DNA of 64,000 nt, from the NCBI GenBank assembly GCA_003481005.1, contig QUKC01000001.1, positions 124,001 through 188,000 of the forward strand. Direction: 5' to 3'. This DNA is from Firmicutes bacterium TM09-10. GTDB taxonomy: Bacteria; Bacillota; Clostridia; Lachnospirales; Lachnospiraceae. How positions within the stretch are numbered: position 1 is the first letter of the stretch; each line of letters starts with the position of its first letter. The translations under genes and the position numbers were made by a program. Shown piece after piece: positions 27,649 through 36,260 of the stretch. The notes under the pieces are model-generated. The model saw nothing but the letters and a program-made list of their open reading frames with translations, was not told where the DNA came from and did no database searches.

Positions 27649-28848
27649 ATGATGGAACGTGAAGAAACCAGAAATCTCGAAACCATTCCGGTTGGCTCCC
27701 TGGGGATTATCCCGTTAAGGGGCTGCGAATCCCTTGCACAGAGAGTTGACCAGTATCTTGTAAGATGGCGCACCCAGCGCGAGAGCGAGCACAAAGACAG
27801 CCTTGCCTTTGCAGGCTACCAGCGTGACTCCTACATTTTAAAAAGCAAGGTGCCGCGTTTTGGTTCCGGCGAAGCCAAGGGCGTTATTCTGGAATCTGTC
27901 CGCGGTACGGATCTGTATCTGCTGGTTGACGTAACCAACTACAGCCAGACCTATTCCCTCTGCGGTCATGAAAACCATATGTCTCCTGACGATCATTATC
28001 AGGATCTGAAGCGTATCATCGCTGCTGTCGGCGGTAAAGCAAGAAGAATTACCGTTATCATGCCTTTCCTTTATGAAAGCCGCCAGCACAAGCGCACCGC
28101 ACGGGAATCCTTGGACTGCGCACTCGCTCTGCAGGAGCTGGTAAAGATGGGCGTTGACAACATCATCACCTTTGATGCCCATGACCCGAGAGTCCAGAAC
28201 TCCATCCCGTTAAACGGTTTCGAAACCGTTCAGGCTTCTTATCAGTTCATCAAAAACCTGCTGCGCACCGAGCCCGACCTGCAGATCGATTCCAACCACA
28301 TGATGGTTATCAGCCCGGATGAAGGCGGTATGGGACGTGCAATTTACATTGCAAACGTACTCGGTCTGGATATGGGTATGTTCTATAAGAGAAGAGACTA
28401 CACCAGAGTTGTTAACGGACGAAATCCGATCGTTGCTCACGAATTCCTGGGTACCAGCGTAGAAGGCAAGGATATGATCATCATCGATGACATGATTTCC
28501 TCCGGCGAAAGCGTACTCGAAGTTGCATCCGCATTAAAGCAGCGCGGTGCCCGTAAGATCTTCATCTGCACCACCTTCGGTCTGTTCACGAGCGGTATGG
28601 AGAAATTCGACAAGGCTTATGCATGCGGCAATATCAATCGTGTCCTGACCACCAACCTGATTTATCAGCCTGAAGAGCTGTTAAAGCGGGAATGGTATGT
28701 CAACTGTGACATGAGCAAGTACGTTGCTTATCTGATTGATACCTTGAACCATGATACTTCCATCAGCGATCTGCTCGATCCCAACGATAAGATCCAGGCT
28801 GCTGTCGCAAAGTATAAAAAAGGACTGGCTTTAGATAACGACGACTGA
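27649..28848 (+). CDS. prs: Ribose-phosphate diphosphokinase, long form
   Basis: 399 aa, about 80 longer than the standard enzyme. It makes PRPP from ribose 5-phosphate and ATP. The PRPP-binding loop IIIDDMISSGES and the flexible-loop region YKRRDYTRV are present; DAHDPRVQNSIP matches the family DxH motif. The extra length sits in the N-terminal half and at the C-terminus. It stands alone between dnaI-like and DUF3842 genes with its own terminator. Confidence 0.93.
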   Translation: MMEREETRNLETIPVGSLGIIPLRGCESLAQRVDQYLVRWRTQRESEHKDSLAFAGYQRDSYILKSKVPRFGSGEAKGVILESVRGTDLYLLVDVTNYSQTYSLCGHENHMSPDDHYQDLKRIIAAVGGKARRITVIMPFLYESRQHKRTARESLDCALALQELVKMGVDNIITFDAHDPRVQNSIPLNGFETVQASYQFIKNLLRTEPDLQIDSNHMMVISPDEGGMGRAIYIANVLGLDMGMFYKRRDYTRVVNGRNPIVAHEFLGTSVEGKDMIIIDDMISSGESVLEVASALKQRGARKIFICTTFGLFTSGMEKFDKAYACGNINRVLTTNLIYQPEELLKREWYVNCDMSKYVAYLIDTLNHDTSISDLLDPNDKIQAAVAKYKKGLALDNDD

Positions 28849-28863
28849 GCCAGATAAAAAATT

Positions 28864-28896
28864 GAGCTGAACAATATTGTTCAGCTCCTATTTTTT
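28864..28896 (+). terminator. Terminator of prs
   Basis: 9-bp perfect stem GAGCTGAAC / GTTCAGCTC with a 6-nt loop, then CTATTTTTT. Confidence 0.9.
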
Positions 28897-28926
28897 CTGT
28901 GCAAAATGTCTCTAAATGGAGGATTT

Positions 28927-29334
28927 ATGAAAATCGTAGTAATTGACGGTCAGGGCGGCAGAATCGGCTGTCTTGTGACTGCCCGCCTCTGTAAAGAGCA
29001 ACTGCCCAACTGTGAGCTGTATGCCATCGGCACCAACGCAACCGCAACCGCTGCCATGCTCAAAGCCGGGGCTGACTTCGGCGCAACCGGAGAAAATCCC
29101 GTGCTTGTTGCCTGCCGGGATGCGGATTTTATCATCGGTCCCCTCGGCATTTTGTCCGCAGACTCCCTGCTTGGGGAAGTGACGCCCGCCATGGCGGTCG
29201 CCGTCGGACAGAGCCATGCCCAGAAGCTTTTGCTTCCGGTCAACCGCTGCAACAACCACATCATCGGAACCGCCGATCTGTCCGTATCCCAGCTGATCGA
29301 CGAAACGATCAAGTTTCTGAAAAAGAGTCTTTAA
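28927..29334 (+). CDS. DUF3842 family protein
   Basis: 135 aa from ATG 28927, with GGAGG 5 nt ahead. The opening MKIVVIDGQGGRIG and the later GPLGILSADSLLGEVTP match the DUF3842 family, a small Rossmann-like protein of unknown role common in Clostridia. It has no membrane segment. Confidence 0.85.
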   Translation: MKIVVIDGQGGRIGCLVTARLCKEQLPNCELYAIGTNATATAAMLKAGADFGATGENPVLVACRDADFIIGPLGILSADSLLGEVTPAMAVAVGQSHAQKLLLPVNRCNNHIIGTADLSVSQLIDETIKFLKKSL

Positions 29335-29375
29335 AGCAATAAAATGCGCGTTTTGCAGACATTTCATTATCATAA

Positions 29376-29430
29376 AAACTCCGGGGCAAGATACAGAAGG
29401 TATCTTGTTCCCGGAGTTTCTATTTTTCTT
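29376..29430. terminator. Bidirectional terminator between DUF3842 and NlpC/P60 genes
   Basis: A long imperfect stem (AAACTCCGGG / CCCGGAGTTT enclosing CAAGATA / TATCTTG) is flanked by A-rich and T-rich runs on both sides and serves converging genes. Confidence 0.85.
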
Positions 29431-30768
29431 TTATCCTACAATTCTCCGAATTGTCAGAATCGGTTTATAATTCGCATATCCGTACTTAATTCCTGTTCTC
29501 GCTGTGCTGGCATGCACGATTCGTCCACCGCCCAGATACAGCGCCACATGACCTGCATAGCAGACGATGTCGCCTGCCTGAGCAGCTTCATAGGAAACCT
29601 CGCGTCCTGCACTTCTCATAGCAGCAGAGTTTCTCGGCAGGCCGTATCCGTATTGCCTGTACACTGCCCAGATAAATCCGGAGCAGTCCGCACCGTTTGT
29701 CAGGCTCGTTCCGCCCGCTACATACGGGTTTCCGACGAACTGGCAGGCATACGCCGCAATGTCGCTTCCACTTGATCCGCTCGCAGGAGGAACGGTCTTT
29801 AAGCCGCCGCCCGAAGAACTGCCGGAGCTGCTGCCTGAGGAAGAGGAGCTGTCGGAGCTGCTTGATCGATTGGAGCTGCTGTCAGAAGAGCCGGAATCGC
29901 TGCTCTTTGCACCTTTTTCTTTCGCCTCGGCTTCCGCCTTTGCTTTTTCTTCCGCTGCTTTTTTCGCAGCCTCCTCGGCTTTCCGGCGCTCTTCCTCGGC
30001 CTTGATGATGGCGTTTTCTTCCTCATCCAGCCTTGCCAGCTCGGAATTCTGCTGTTTGATTAAGGCTTTATATGCTGCAGCTTCCTGCTTCGCTTTCGCA
30101 ATCTGCGCATCGAAATCCTTCGCCTTGGACTTTTTCTCATCGATCATCTGCTGCATGGAAGCCTGTTCCTCTTCCAGCTCATATTTCTGCGTTTCCAGGT
30201 CGCTCTTTTTATCTTCCAAATCGTTCTTTTTCTGTGCAACCTCTTCTTTAATCAGGATGTAGCGGTTGAGCATCTGTTTATCGTACTCATACAGCTTCTC
30301 CACATAATTCGCCTGATTGAGCATGCCGCTCCAGTTGGAGGCGTTGCTAAGGATCTCGACATAGCTGGTATCGCCCTTTTCATACAGGTAACGGAGACGC
30401 TTCTTCATTGCAAGATACTGTGCATCCTCCTGCGCCTTCGCTACGTCATAGTCCTCCTGCGCCTTTACGATCTGCTTTTCGGTATCGCTGATCTGATCCT
30501 GCATCAGACTTACGCTGGCGATGACCTCTACCAGCTGGGAATCCAGCTCCTGTATTTCTTCCTCCAAAGCGTCTTGCTGACCTTCCAGACTGCTGACCTT
30601 GCTCTGGCTCTGCTTATACTGACTCTGCGTGCCCTGCTGCTCGCTCTTTTTCTGTTCTCGTTCCTGCTGAATTTCTTCCCGTGTCTTTGCCTGCACATAG
30701 ACAGGCTGTATTCCGATCGCTGCCGCGAGCATAACTGCTGCTATTTTTTTCCAGTGATGATTTCCCAT
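29431..30768 (-). CDS. Secreted NlpC/P60 peptidoglycan hydrolase with coiled coil
   Basis: 445 aa. A signal peptide ends at about residue 27 (VYVQA). Residues 30-280 are a long coiled coil as in PcsB/CwlO-like hydrolases controlled by FtsEX. A Ser/Gly-rich linker (288-322) leads to the NlpC/P60 domain (about 335-445) with the triad Cys362 (ADCSGF), His407 (GHVALYL) and His419. It would cut the D-Glu to diamino acid bond in wall peptides during growth or division. FtsEX genes are not in view. Confidence 0.92.
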   Translation of the reverse strand: MGNHHWKKIAAVMLAAAIGIQPVYVQAKTREEIQQEREQKKSEQQGTQSQYKQSQSKVSSLEGQQDALEEEIQELDSQLVEVIASVSLMQDQISDTEKQIVKAQEDYDVAKAQEDAQYLAMKKRLRYLYEKGDTSYVEILSNASNWSGMLNQANYVEKLYEYDKQMLNRYILIKEEVAQKKNDLEDKKSDLETQKYELEEEQASMQQMIDEKKSKAKDFDAQIAKAKQEAAAYKALIKQQNSELARLDEEENAIIKAEEERRKAEEAAKKAAEEKAKAEAEAKEKGAKSSDSGSSDSSSNRSSSSDSSSSSGSSSGSSSGGGLKTVPPASGSSGSDIAAYACQFVGNPYVAGGTSLTNGADCSGFIWAVYRQYGYGLPRNSAAMRSAGREVSYEAAQAGDIVCYAGHVALYLGGGRIVHASTARTGIKYGYANYKPILTIRRIVG

Positions 30769-30823
30769 CCGTATCTTCCTTTTTTGTATTCCAGTATAGC
30801 GTTTTCACTTTATACAGTATACA

Positions 30824-30864
30824 ACAAAAAAAGAGCAGGATAAACCCAAAAGTTCATCCCGCTC
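30824..30864 (-). terminator. Terminator of asnS
   Basis: Minus strand: 9-bp stem GAGCGGGAT / ATCCTGCTC (one G-T pair) followed by TTTTTTT. It separates asnS from the hydrolase gene. Confidence 0.8.
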
Positions 30865-30874
30865 AAATCTTTTA

Positions 30875-32269
30875 TCATAATTCGCAGTTCTTTACCGTTC
30901 TCGGGAAAGGAATGACGTCGCGAATGTTGCCCATACCGGTCAGATACATAACACAGCGCTCAAATCCAAGACCAAAGCCCGCATGGCTTGCGGAGCCGTA
31001 TTTTCTCAGATCCAGATAGAAGCCGTAATCCTCTTTGTTCAGTCCAAGCTCGTCCATGCGCTGTTCCAGAAGCTCGAGGCTATCCTCTCTCTGGCTGCCG
31101 CCGATGATTTCACCGATGCCGGGAACCAGACAGTCCATAGCGGCAACGGTCTTGCCATCCTCATTTAACTTCATATAAAATGCCTTGATTTCCTTCGGAT
31201 AGTCTGTTACAAATACCGGACGCTTGAACACCTTCTCCGTCAGATAACGCTCGTGTTCGGTCTGCAGGTCACAGCCCCAGTATACTTTATAATCGAATTC
31301 GTCGTTGTGCTCTTCCAAAATCTTGATCGCTTCGGTATAGGTCACATGTCCGAAATCGGAGTTCAATACATGATTCAGTCTTTCCAGAAGTCCCTTATCC
31401 ACAAAGCTGTTGAAGAAGTTCATCTCTTCCGGAGCATGCTCCAGCACATAGCGGATAATGTATTTGAGCATGGACTCTGCCAGTACCATGTCGTCCTTTA
31501 AGTCCGCAAATGCGATTTCAGGCTCGATCATCCAGAACTCAGCCGCATGGCGGGTGGTATTGGAGTTTTCTGCGCGGAAGGTCGGTCCGAACGTATAAAT
31601 GTTCTTAAACGCCATCGCATAGGTTTCGCCGTTTAACTGTCCGCTTACGGTCAGGTTGGTGGGCTTGCAGAAGAAGTCCTGGGAATAATCCACAGTACCG
31701 TCTTCGTTTTTCGGAACGTTGTTCAGATCCAAAGTTGTAACCTGGAACATCTCGCCTGCGCCCTCGCAGTCGCTTCCGGTAATCAGAGGAGTGTGCACAT
31801 AGACGAAATCTCTCTCCTGGAAGAACTGATGAATCGCATAAGCGATCAGGGAACGAACTCTGAACACTGCCTGGAACGTATTGGTTCTGGGACGCAGATG
31901 CGCGATGGTACGCAGATATTCAAAGCTGTGACGCTTCTTCTGCAGCGGATAATCCGGTCCGCATGCGCCTTCCACTACAACCTCGTCTGCCTGCATCTCA
32001 AAGGGCTGTTTTGCACCGGGCGTCTCTACAATCGTACCTGTTACAATGACAGCTGCTCCGACGCCGATTTTGGCAATATCGGCATAATTATTCAGCTTGT
32101 CCGCTGCGTATACAATCTGCAGCGGCTCAAAAAAGGTACCGTCATTTACAACCAGGAATCCGAAATTCTTAGAATCCCGGTTGCTTCTTACCCAGCCGCC
32201 TACTGTCACCTTCTGGCCGGCAAACTGTTCTTTTTCTCTGAATAACTGTCTTACACTTGTCAGTTCCAT
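30875..32269 (-). CDS. asnS: Asparagine-tRNA ligase
   Basis: 464 aa from ATG 32269, preceded by GAGGAGAGAG. It is a class II aminoacyl-tRNA synthetase: OB-fold anticodon domain at about 15-110 ([19 protein letters not shown]), then the catalytic domain with motif 2 ([19 protein letters not shown]) and motif 3 ([13 protein letters not shown]). The motif 2 and dimer pattern fit AsnRS rather than AspRS. It lies 43 nt after the foldase gene; no T-box leader is in that gap. Confidence 0.96.
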   Translation of the reverse strand: MELTSVRQLFREKEQFAGQKVTVGGWVRSNRDSKNFGFLVVNDGTFFEPLQIVYAADKLNNYADIAKIGVGAAVIVTGTIVETPGAKQPFEMQADEVVVEGACGPDYPLQKKRHSFEYLRTIAHLRPRTNTFQAVFRVRSLIAYAIHQFFQERDFVYVHTPLITGSDCEGAGEMFQVTTLDLNNVPKNEDGTVDYSQDFFCKPTNLTVSGQLNGETYAMAFKNIYTFGPTFRAENSNTTRHAAEFWMIEPEIAFADLKDDMVLAESMLKYIIRYVLEHAPEEMNFFNSFVDKGLLERLNHVLNSDFGHVTYTEAIKILEEHNDEFDYKVYWGCDLQTEHERYLTEKVFKRPVFVTDYPKEIKAFYMKLNEDGKTVAAMDCLVPGIGEIIGGSQREDSLELLEQRMDELGLNKEDYGFYLDLRKYGSASHAGFGLGFERCVMYLTGMGNIRDVIPFPRTVKNCEL

Positions 32270-32312
32270 GCTCTCTCTCCTCACTCGCCTCGTGCGTCAG
32301 CTGTGCCCTGGC

Positions 32313-33545
32313 TTATTCTGCTTCGGTCGCTGTCTCTGTTGTTGTCTCGGTTTCAGTTTCTGTTGTCTCTTCGGTCGCTTCCTCTGTGGACGCCTCTGTT
32401 TCGGTTACGTTCGCGTTCTCAATCAGATACTTGGTTACCTTTTCAGACATCAGATATTCTTTGTAGCCGCGCAGGTCGCCAATGGCTTCCTCATAAGCTT
32501 CTACGGAATCATATCCATATTCGGATGCGCTGCTTTCCAGATCTGCCTGCAGCTCTTCATCGGTTAAGGTCAGACCTTCTTTTTCTGCGATCGCCTGCAT
32601 AACCAGAATCTGCTCTGCTGCGCTTTGTGCTGATTTCTGAAGCTCGTCTTCATATTCATCCGCAGCCAGGCCGTAGCTGTATGCCATAAAGGTCTCCAGA
32701 TCGATTCCATACATGCTTGCAGTAGTGGTCAGGTTCTTAACCAGACGGTCATAATAGCGGCTTACCATCTCTTCGGGAGTTTCCTTGAAGGTTGCATTTG
32801 CCGTTACCGCCTCCAGAACATTTCTTTCCAGCTCTGTTTCCTGCTGGCTCTTGGCAGAGCTCATCAGGTTATCGTAAACGTACTGACGATATTCTTCTAC
32901 TGTGCTTACACCGTCAATATTGCGGGCTGCTACAAAAGCATCGTCCAGAACCGCGTCAGTTTCTTCATAAACATGATTTACCGTTACCGTGAATACAACG
33001 TCTGCACCGGCAAGGTCTGTATTGTTGTAATCCTCCGGGAAGGTAAGGTTTAAATCCTTTGTCTCATCCTTCTTCATGCCGATCACGCCGTCTTCAAAAC
33101 CGTCGATAAAGGTATTGGAGCCGATGGTCAGCTCGTAGCTGTCGGAAGAACCGTTGTCAAACTCTACACCGTCCTTTTTGCCGACATATTTGATATCAAC
33201 AACATCGCCATCCTTTACGGCACGATCTACTTCTTCTTTATTTTTGTTGCTGTCCAAAACGCTCTGAATGTACTGATCCACCATCTCGTCGGTTACTTCT
33301 GCCTTGGTAACCGTAACATCAACGCCCTTGTAATCGCCCAGCTCTACAAAGTCGCCAAGGTTGATGCCATCCAGATAAGCTTCGTCCGGGTATACCTTGG
33401 TTTCGCTTTCGGTTTCTGTTGCTGCTTCTGTCTCAGCTGTTGTGCTTTCCTGTACAGTTGTCTCCTGCACATCTGTCTTGCCGCAGCCTGCCAGCATCAT
33501 GGCAGACAGAGACACTGCCGTAACGGCTGTCATAAATTTTTTCAT
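32313..33545 (-). CDS. Lipid-anchored trigger-factor-like peptidyl-prolyl isomerase
   Basis: 410 aa. The signal peptide ends in a lipobox (MLAGC, Cys21). An acidic Thr/Glu spacer (25-50) is followed by an FKBP-type domain (about 105-195: GDVVDIKYVGKKDGVEFDNG, FIDGFEDGVIGMKK) and a helical trigger-factor C-domain (about 200-375). A second Thr/Glu-rich tail ends it. The ribosome-binding domain of trigger factor is missing, so it acts outside the membrane, probably folding secreted proteins. Precedes asnS on the same strand. Confidence 0.9.
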   Translation of the reverse strand: MKKFMTAVTAVSLSAMMLAGCGKTDVQETTVQESTTAETEAATETESETKVYPDEAYLDGINLGDFVELGDYKGVDVTVTKAEVTDEMVDQYIQSVLDSNKNKEEVDRAVKDGDVVDIKYVGKKDGVEFDNGSSDSYELTIGSNTFIDGFEDGVIGMKKDETKDLNLTFPEDYNNTDLAGADVVFTVTVNHVYEETDAVLDDAFVAARNIDGVSTVEEYRQYVYDNLMSSAKSQQETELERNVLEAVTANATFKETPEEMVSRYYDRLVKNLTTTASMYGIDLETFMAYSYGLAADEYEDELQKSAQSAAEQILVMQAIAEKEGLTLTDEELQADLESSASEYGYDSVEAYEEAIGDLRGYKEYLMSEKVTKYLIENANVTETEASTEEATEETTETETETTTETATEAE

Positions 33546-33632
33546 AAATTGATCTCCTCATCATCTTACGGACATAAAATCCATAGTAAATAGAATTGCA
33601 ATATCCTATATATTATCACACTTGGCGGGCTG

Positions 33633-35111
33633 TTACAAGACCGGAGACAGCAGTCTGCTGATTTGCTCCTTAAACCGGATCCAGACAGATCTGCTCTTGT
33701 ACATTTCCTTTGTGATCCGCGTACAGCACTTTAAGTCTTCCCGGAAAATCCGTTCCATTTCCCCTGCGATATTCTGGTCAAAAATCATGGCATTGACCTC
33801 AAAGTTGAGTGCGAAGCTCCGGATATCCATGTTCGCTGTTCCGTAGCAGCACGCTCTTCCGTCAATGGACAATCCTTTTGCATGTAAAAACCCATTATCA
33901 TAGGTGTAGCAGTTCGCCCCTGCCATGATCAGCTCGCCGACATAGGAAAGTGTCGCCCAATACACAAATGGATGATCCGGCTTGCACGGAAACATCAGAT
34001 TGACCTCCACGCCGGACATCGTTGCCATCAGAAGTGCCGTCTGGATCGATTCATCCGGTATAAAATATGGCGTCTGGATGTAAATGCTCTTTTTTGCCTT
34101 GTGGATCAGCCGCAGGTAATTGTCCCGGATACTCTGGAGTTCGGAGTCCGGTCCGCTGGAAATGATCTGCATTTTGACATTGCCGGCTTTTTCTTCCGGC
34201 AGGATGAAATACTTCGGATTTTCAAACAGATTCTCCCTCGCTGCATAGTCCCAGTCCTGAATATAGCGCAGCAAAAGTCCACCGACTGCGCTGCCGCAGA
34301 TTCTCAGATGGGTATCCCGCCAGTGCCCGAACTTCGGATCCAGTCCGATATACTCTTTGCCAATATTAAAGCCGCCGACATAAGCCACTTTTCCGTCGAT
34401 AACTGCAATTTTTCTGTGATTTCTGTAGTTTACACGCAGATGCAGTCTGCCAAACAGAGCCGGGAAAAAGACCGCAACATGGATGCCCTGCTTTTCTATT
34501 TCTTTCCAAAAGTGCTTTCCAACGCTCCGACAGCCCATCGCATCATACAAGATCCGAATTTCTACACCCTGTGCCGCTTTTTCCAGCAGTGCCTCCCGAA
34601 TCCTCTGGAAGAGCACGTCATCTTTTATGATGTAATATTGTAAAAAAATATAAGATTCCGCATTTTTAATATCCTCGATCAGAGCATCGAATTTGTCGTT
34701 GCCGTCAGTGAAAATCTCTACCGCATTGTCTCCGGAAATCATGCATCCGGCACTTTCCAGATTAAAAAAGACCAGATCCGAAAAATCCTTCAAATCCGGG
34801 TTTTCCTGCTCCAGCTCGCGGCTTTTGACGCTGTATTCCTGACGGCGCACCGCATCGTTTATCTGCTCCTCGATTCCCTTGATCTTGAACATCTTCCGCT
34901 TGTGCATGTCCGTCCCGGCGAGAAGATACATTAAAAATCCCAGACCCGGCAGCACATTCAACGCCAGCAGCCACGCCCACGCTGACTTTGCTTCCTTTCT
35001 CTGGAAGAAAATAATAATAATCGCAAGCACCAGATTGATCCATACCATATGTGCCCATGTGTAGCGGAATACTTCCTGAAATGTTTGCCAAAACTGCACC
35101 CACGTCGTCAT
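33633..35111 (-). CDS. cls: Cardiolipin synthase
   Basis: 492 aa from ATG 35111, preceded by AGGAAGGA; the open frame further upstream runs through a tandem repeat and is not coding. Two membrane helices (about 15-70) precede two phospholipase D domains with HxKx4D motifs: HRKIAVID and HAKGLSID. It joins two phosphatidylglycerols into cardiolipin at the membrane. Confidence 0.95.
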   Translation of the reverse strand: MTTWVQFWQTFQEVFRYTWAHMVWINLVLAIIIIFFQRKEAKSAWAWLLALNVLPGLGFLMYLLAGTDMHKRKMFKIKGIEEQINDAVRRQEYSVKSRELEQENPDLKDFSDLVFFNLESAGCMISGDNAVEIFTDGNDKFDALIEDIKNAESYIFLQYYIIKDDVLFQRIREALLEKAAQGVEIRILYDAMGCRSVGKHFWKEIEKQGIHVAVFFPALFGRLHLRVNYRNHRKIAVIDGKVAYVGGFNIGKEYIGLDPKFGHWRDTHLRICGSAVGGLLLRYIQDWDYAARENLFENPKYFILPEEKAGNVKMQIISSGPDSELQSIRDNYLRLIHKAKKSIYIQTPYFIPDESIQTALLMATMSGVEVNLMFPCKPDHPFVYWATLSYVGELIMAGANCYTYDNGFLHAKGLSIDGRACCYGTANMDIRSFALNFEVNAMIFDQNIAGEMERIFREDLKCCTRITKEMYKSRSVWIRFKEQISRLLSPVL

Positions 35112-35168
35112 TACTGCCTGTTCCTTCCTGTCAGCAGCGCCGAAGACGGCGCTGTCCTCATTCACCAA

Positions 35169-35391
35169 TGCTCGCGGACTCGCGCTCCGCGCTTCCTTGC
35201 CTGCTTCGCAGGCCGTCCGCTCGCTATCCGCACGAGAAAAACAAATGCCGCCTTCGGCGTCGCTTGTTTTTCTTTCTTTATCTTGCTCGCGGACCCGCGC
35301 TCCGCGCTTCCTTGCCTGCTTCGCAGGCCGTCCGCTCGCTATCCGCACGAGAAAAACAAATGCCGCCTTCGGCGTCGCTTGTTTTTCTTTC
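35169..35391. repeat. Tandem direct repeat, two 108-bp copies with period 115
   Basis: Copies at 35169-35276 and 35284-35391 are nearly identical (one clear difference, GGACTCGCG against GGACCCGCG). Each contains two small hairpins (GCCTGCTTCGCAGGC and CGCCTTCGGCG). The period is not a multiple of three, so the reading frame changes between copies and coding is unlikely. It separates cls from the divergent gene at 35549. Confidence 0.95.
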
Positions 35392-35440
35392 GTGCTGGAT
35401 ACATTATACCCCAGGTGGCTATTAACTTCAACAAAACTCC

Positions 35441-35469
35441 TTGTACAATACCGTAAATTCTGCTAGAAT
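35441..35469 (+). promoter_or_regulatory. Promoter of the membrane protein gene at 35549
   Basis: TTGTAC, 17-nt spacer, TAGAAT, with TG one base before the -10 (extended -10). Confidence 0.7.
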
Positions 35470-35548
35470 GTTCTATAAGAATGCTAAGCGGACACACCGT
35501 ACAGACAGCGCCGCTGTGCAGTACAAAGAAAGAGGAGGATTCACCACT

Positions 35549-36028
35549 ATGAAAACCTGGGCAGTGGTATTGCTGGTCATTCTTGCCATTCTGATCGTCG
35601 CAGTCGTTGTTCTTTATTTTCTTGGAAGAAAGATGCAGAAAAAACAGGAAGAACAGCAGCAGCAGATTGAAGCATATAAGCAGAATGTGACCATGCTTGT
35701 AATTGACAAGAAAATCATGAAGCTCAAAGAAGCCGGACTTCCGCAGTCAGTCATCGACAATACGCCGAAGATGATGCGCCGTTCCAAGCTTCCGATTGTC
35801 AAGGCAAAAGTCGGTCCGCAGATCGTTACCTTAGTCTGCGACCAGAAGATTTTCGACCTGGTTCCTGTGAAAAAAGAAGTCAAGGCAACCGTCAGCGGCA
35901 TCTACTTAACAAGTGTTAAGGCGGTCCGCGGAACGCTGGCACAGCCCGAGAATCAGAAAAAGAAGAACTGGTTCAAGAGAAACATCGAAAAACTGCAGGA
36001 AAAAGCAGGCGCAAAGCCTGTAAAATAA
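35549..36028 (+). CDS. Single-span membrane protein of unknown function
   Basis: 159 aa from ATG 35549, preceded by AGGAGG. An N-terminal helix (about 4-27) anchors a short coiled segment (KKQEEQQQQIEAYKQ) and a basic C-terminal domain of about 110 residues with no motif I know. It is monocistronic, with its own promoter and a terminator at 36212. Confidence 0.8.
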   Translation: MKTWAVVLLVILAILIVAVVVLYFLGRKMQKKQEEQQQQIEAYKQNVTMLVIDKKIMKLKEAGLPQSVIDNTPKMMRRSKLPIVKAKVGPQIVTLVCDQKIFDLVPVKKEVKATVSGIYLTSVKAVRGTLAQPENQKKKNWFKRNIEKLQEKAGAKPVK

Positions 36029-36032
36029 ATTC

Positions 36033-36196
36033 GTTACAGTTCACTCGTACCTTTTTGTAAGCAGATTTCATGCTCGCATGAAAATCTGCTTACAAAAAGG
36101 TACGGAGGGAGCGCCACTTTATGAGCAAAAATGAGCTGCGAAGCAGCGGAGAGCGTCGAATACACGCTTTTGCGAATGGCGCGAGTGAACTGTAAC
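36033..36196. repeat. Palindromic repeat R2, full copy
   Basis: Outer 15-bp perfect arms (GTTACAGTTCACTCG, 36033-36047 and 36182-36196) enclose a 26-bp inner stem (36047-36103) with the loop core CATGCTCGCATG, and a 75-bp arm containing GAGCTGCGAAGCAGC. Related copies are at 60892 and, in part, 42768. Confidence 0.9.
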
Positions 36197-36211
36197 ATAA
36201 ATTTCAAACGC

Positions 36212-36260
36212 AAAACGCCGTAGCATCCTCTCAATAGAGATCGATGTTACGGCGTTTTTT
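36212..36260. terminator. Bidirectional terminator at the end of the EPS locus
   Basis: Stem AAAACGCCGTA-CATC / GATGTTACGGCGTTTT with one mismatch, flanked by A and T runs. It serves the gene at 35549 and the minus-strand EPS genes; its T-run touches the stop of the last EPS gene. Confidence 0.8.

Noticed and set aside
32270..32312. T-box leader for asnS
   Set aside because: The gap is 43 nt, too short for a T-box, and asnS probably shares a transcript with the gene before it.
35112..35348. 79-codon N-terminal extension of cardiolipin synthase
   Set aside because: It runs through the tandem repeat, whose period breaks the frame between copies, and a good ribosome binding site precedes ATG 35111.
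35169..35391. CRISPR-like array
   Set aside because: Only two units of 108 bp with a 7-bp gap; no spacers and no cas genes.
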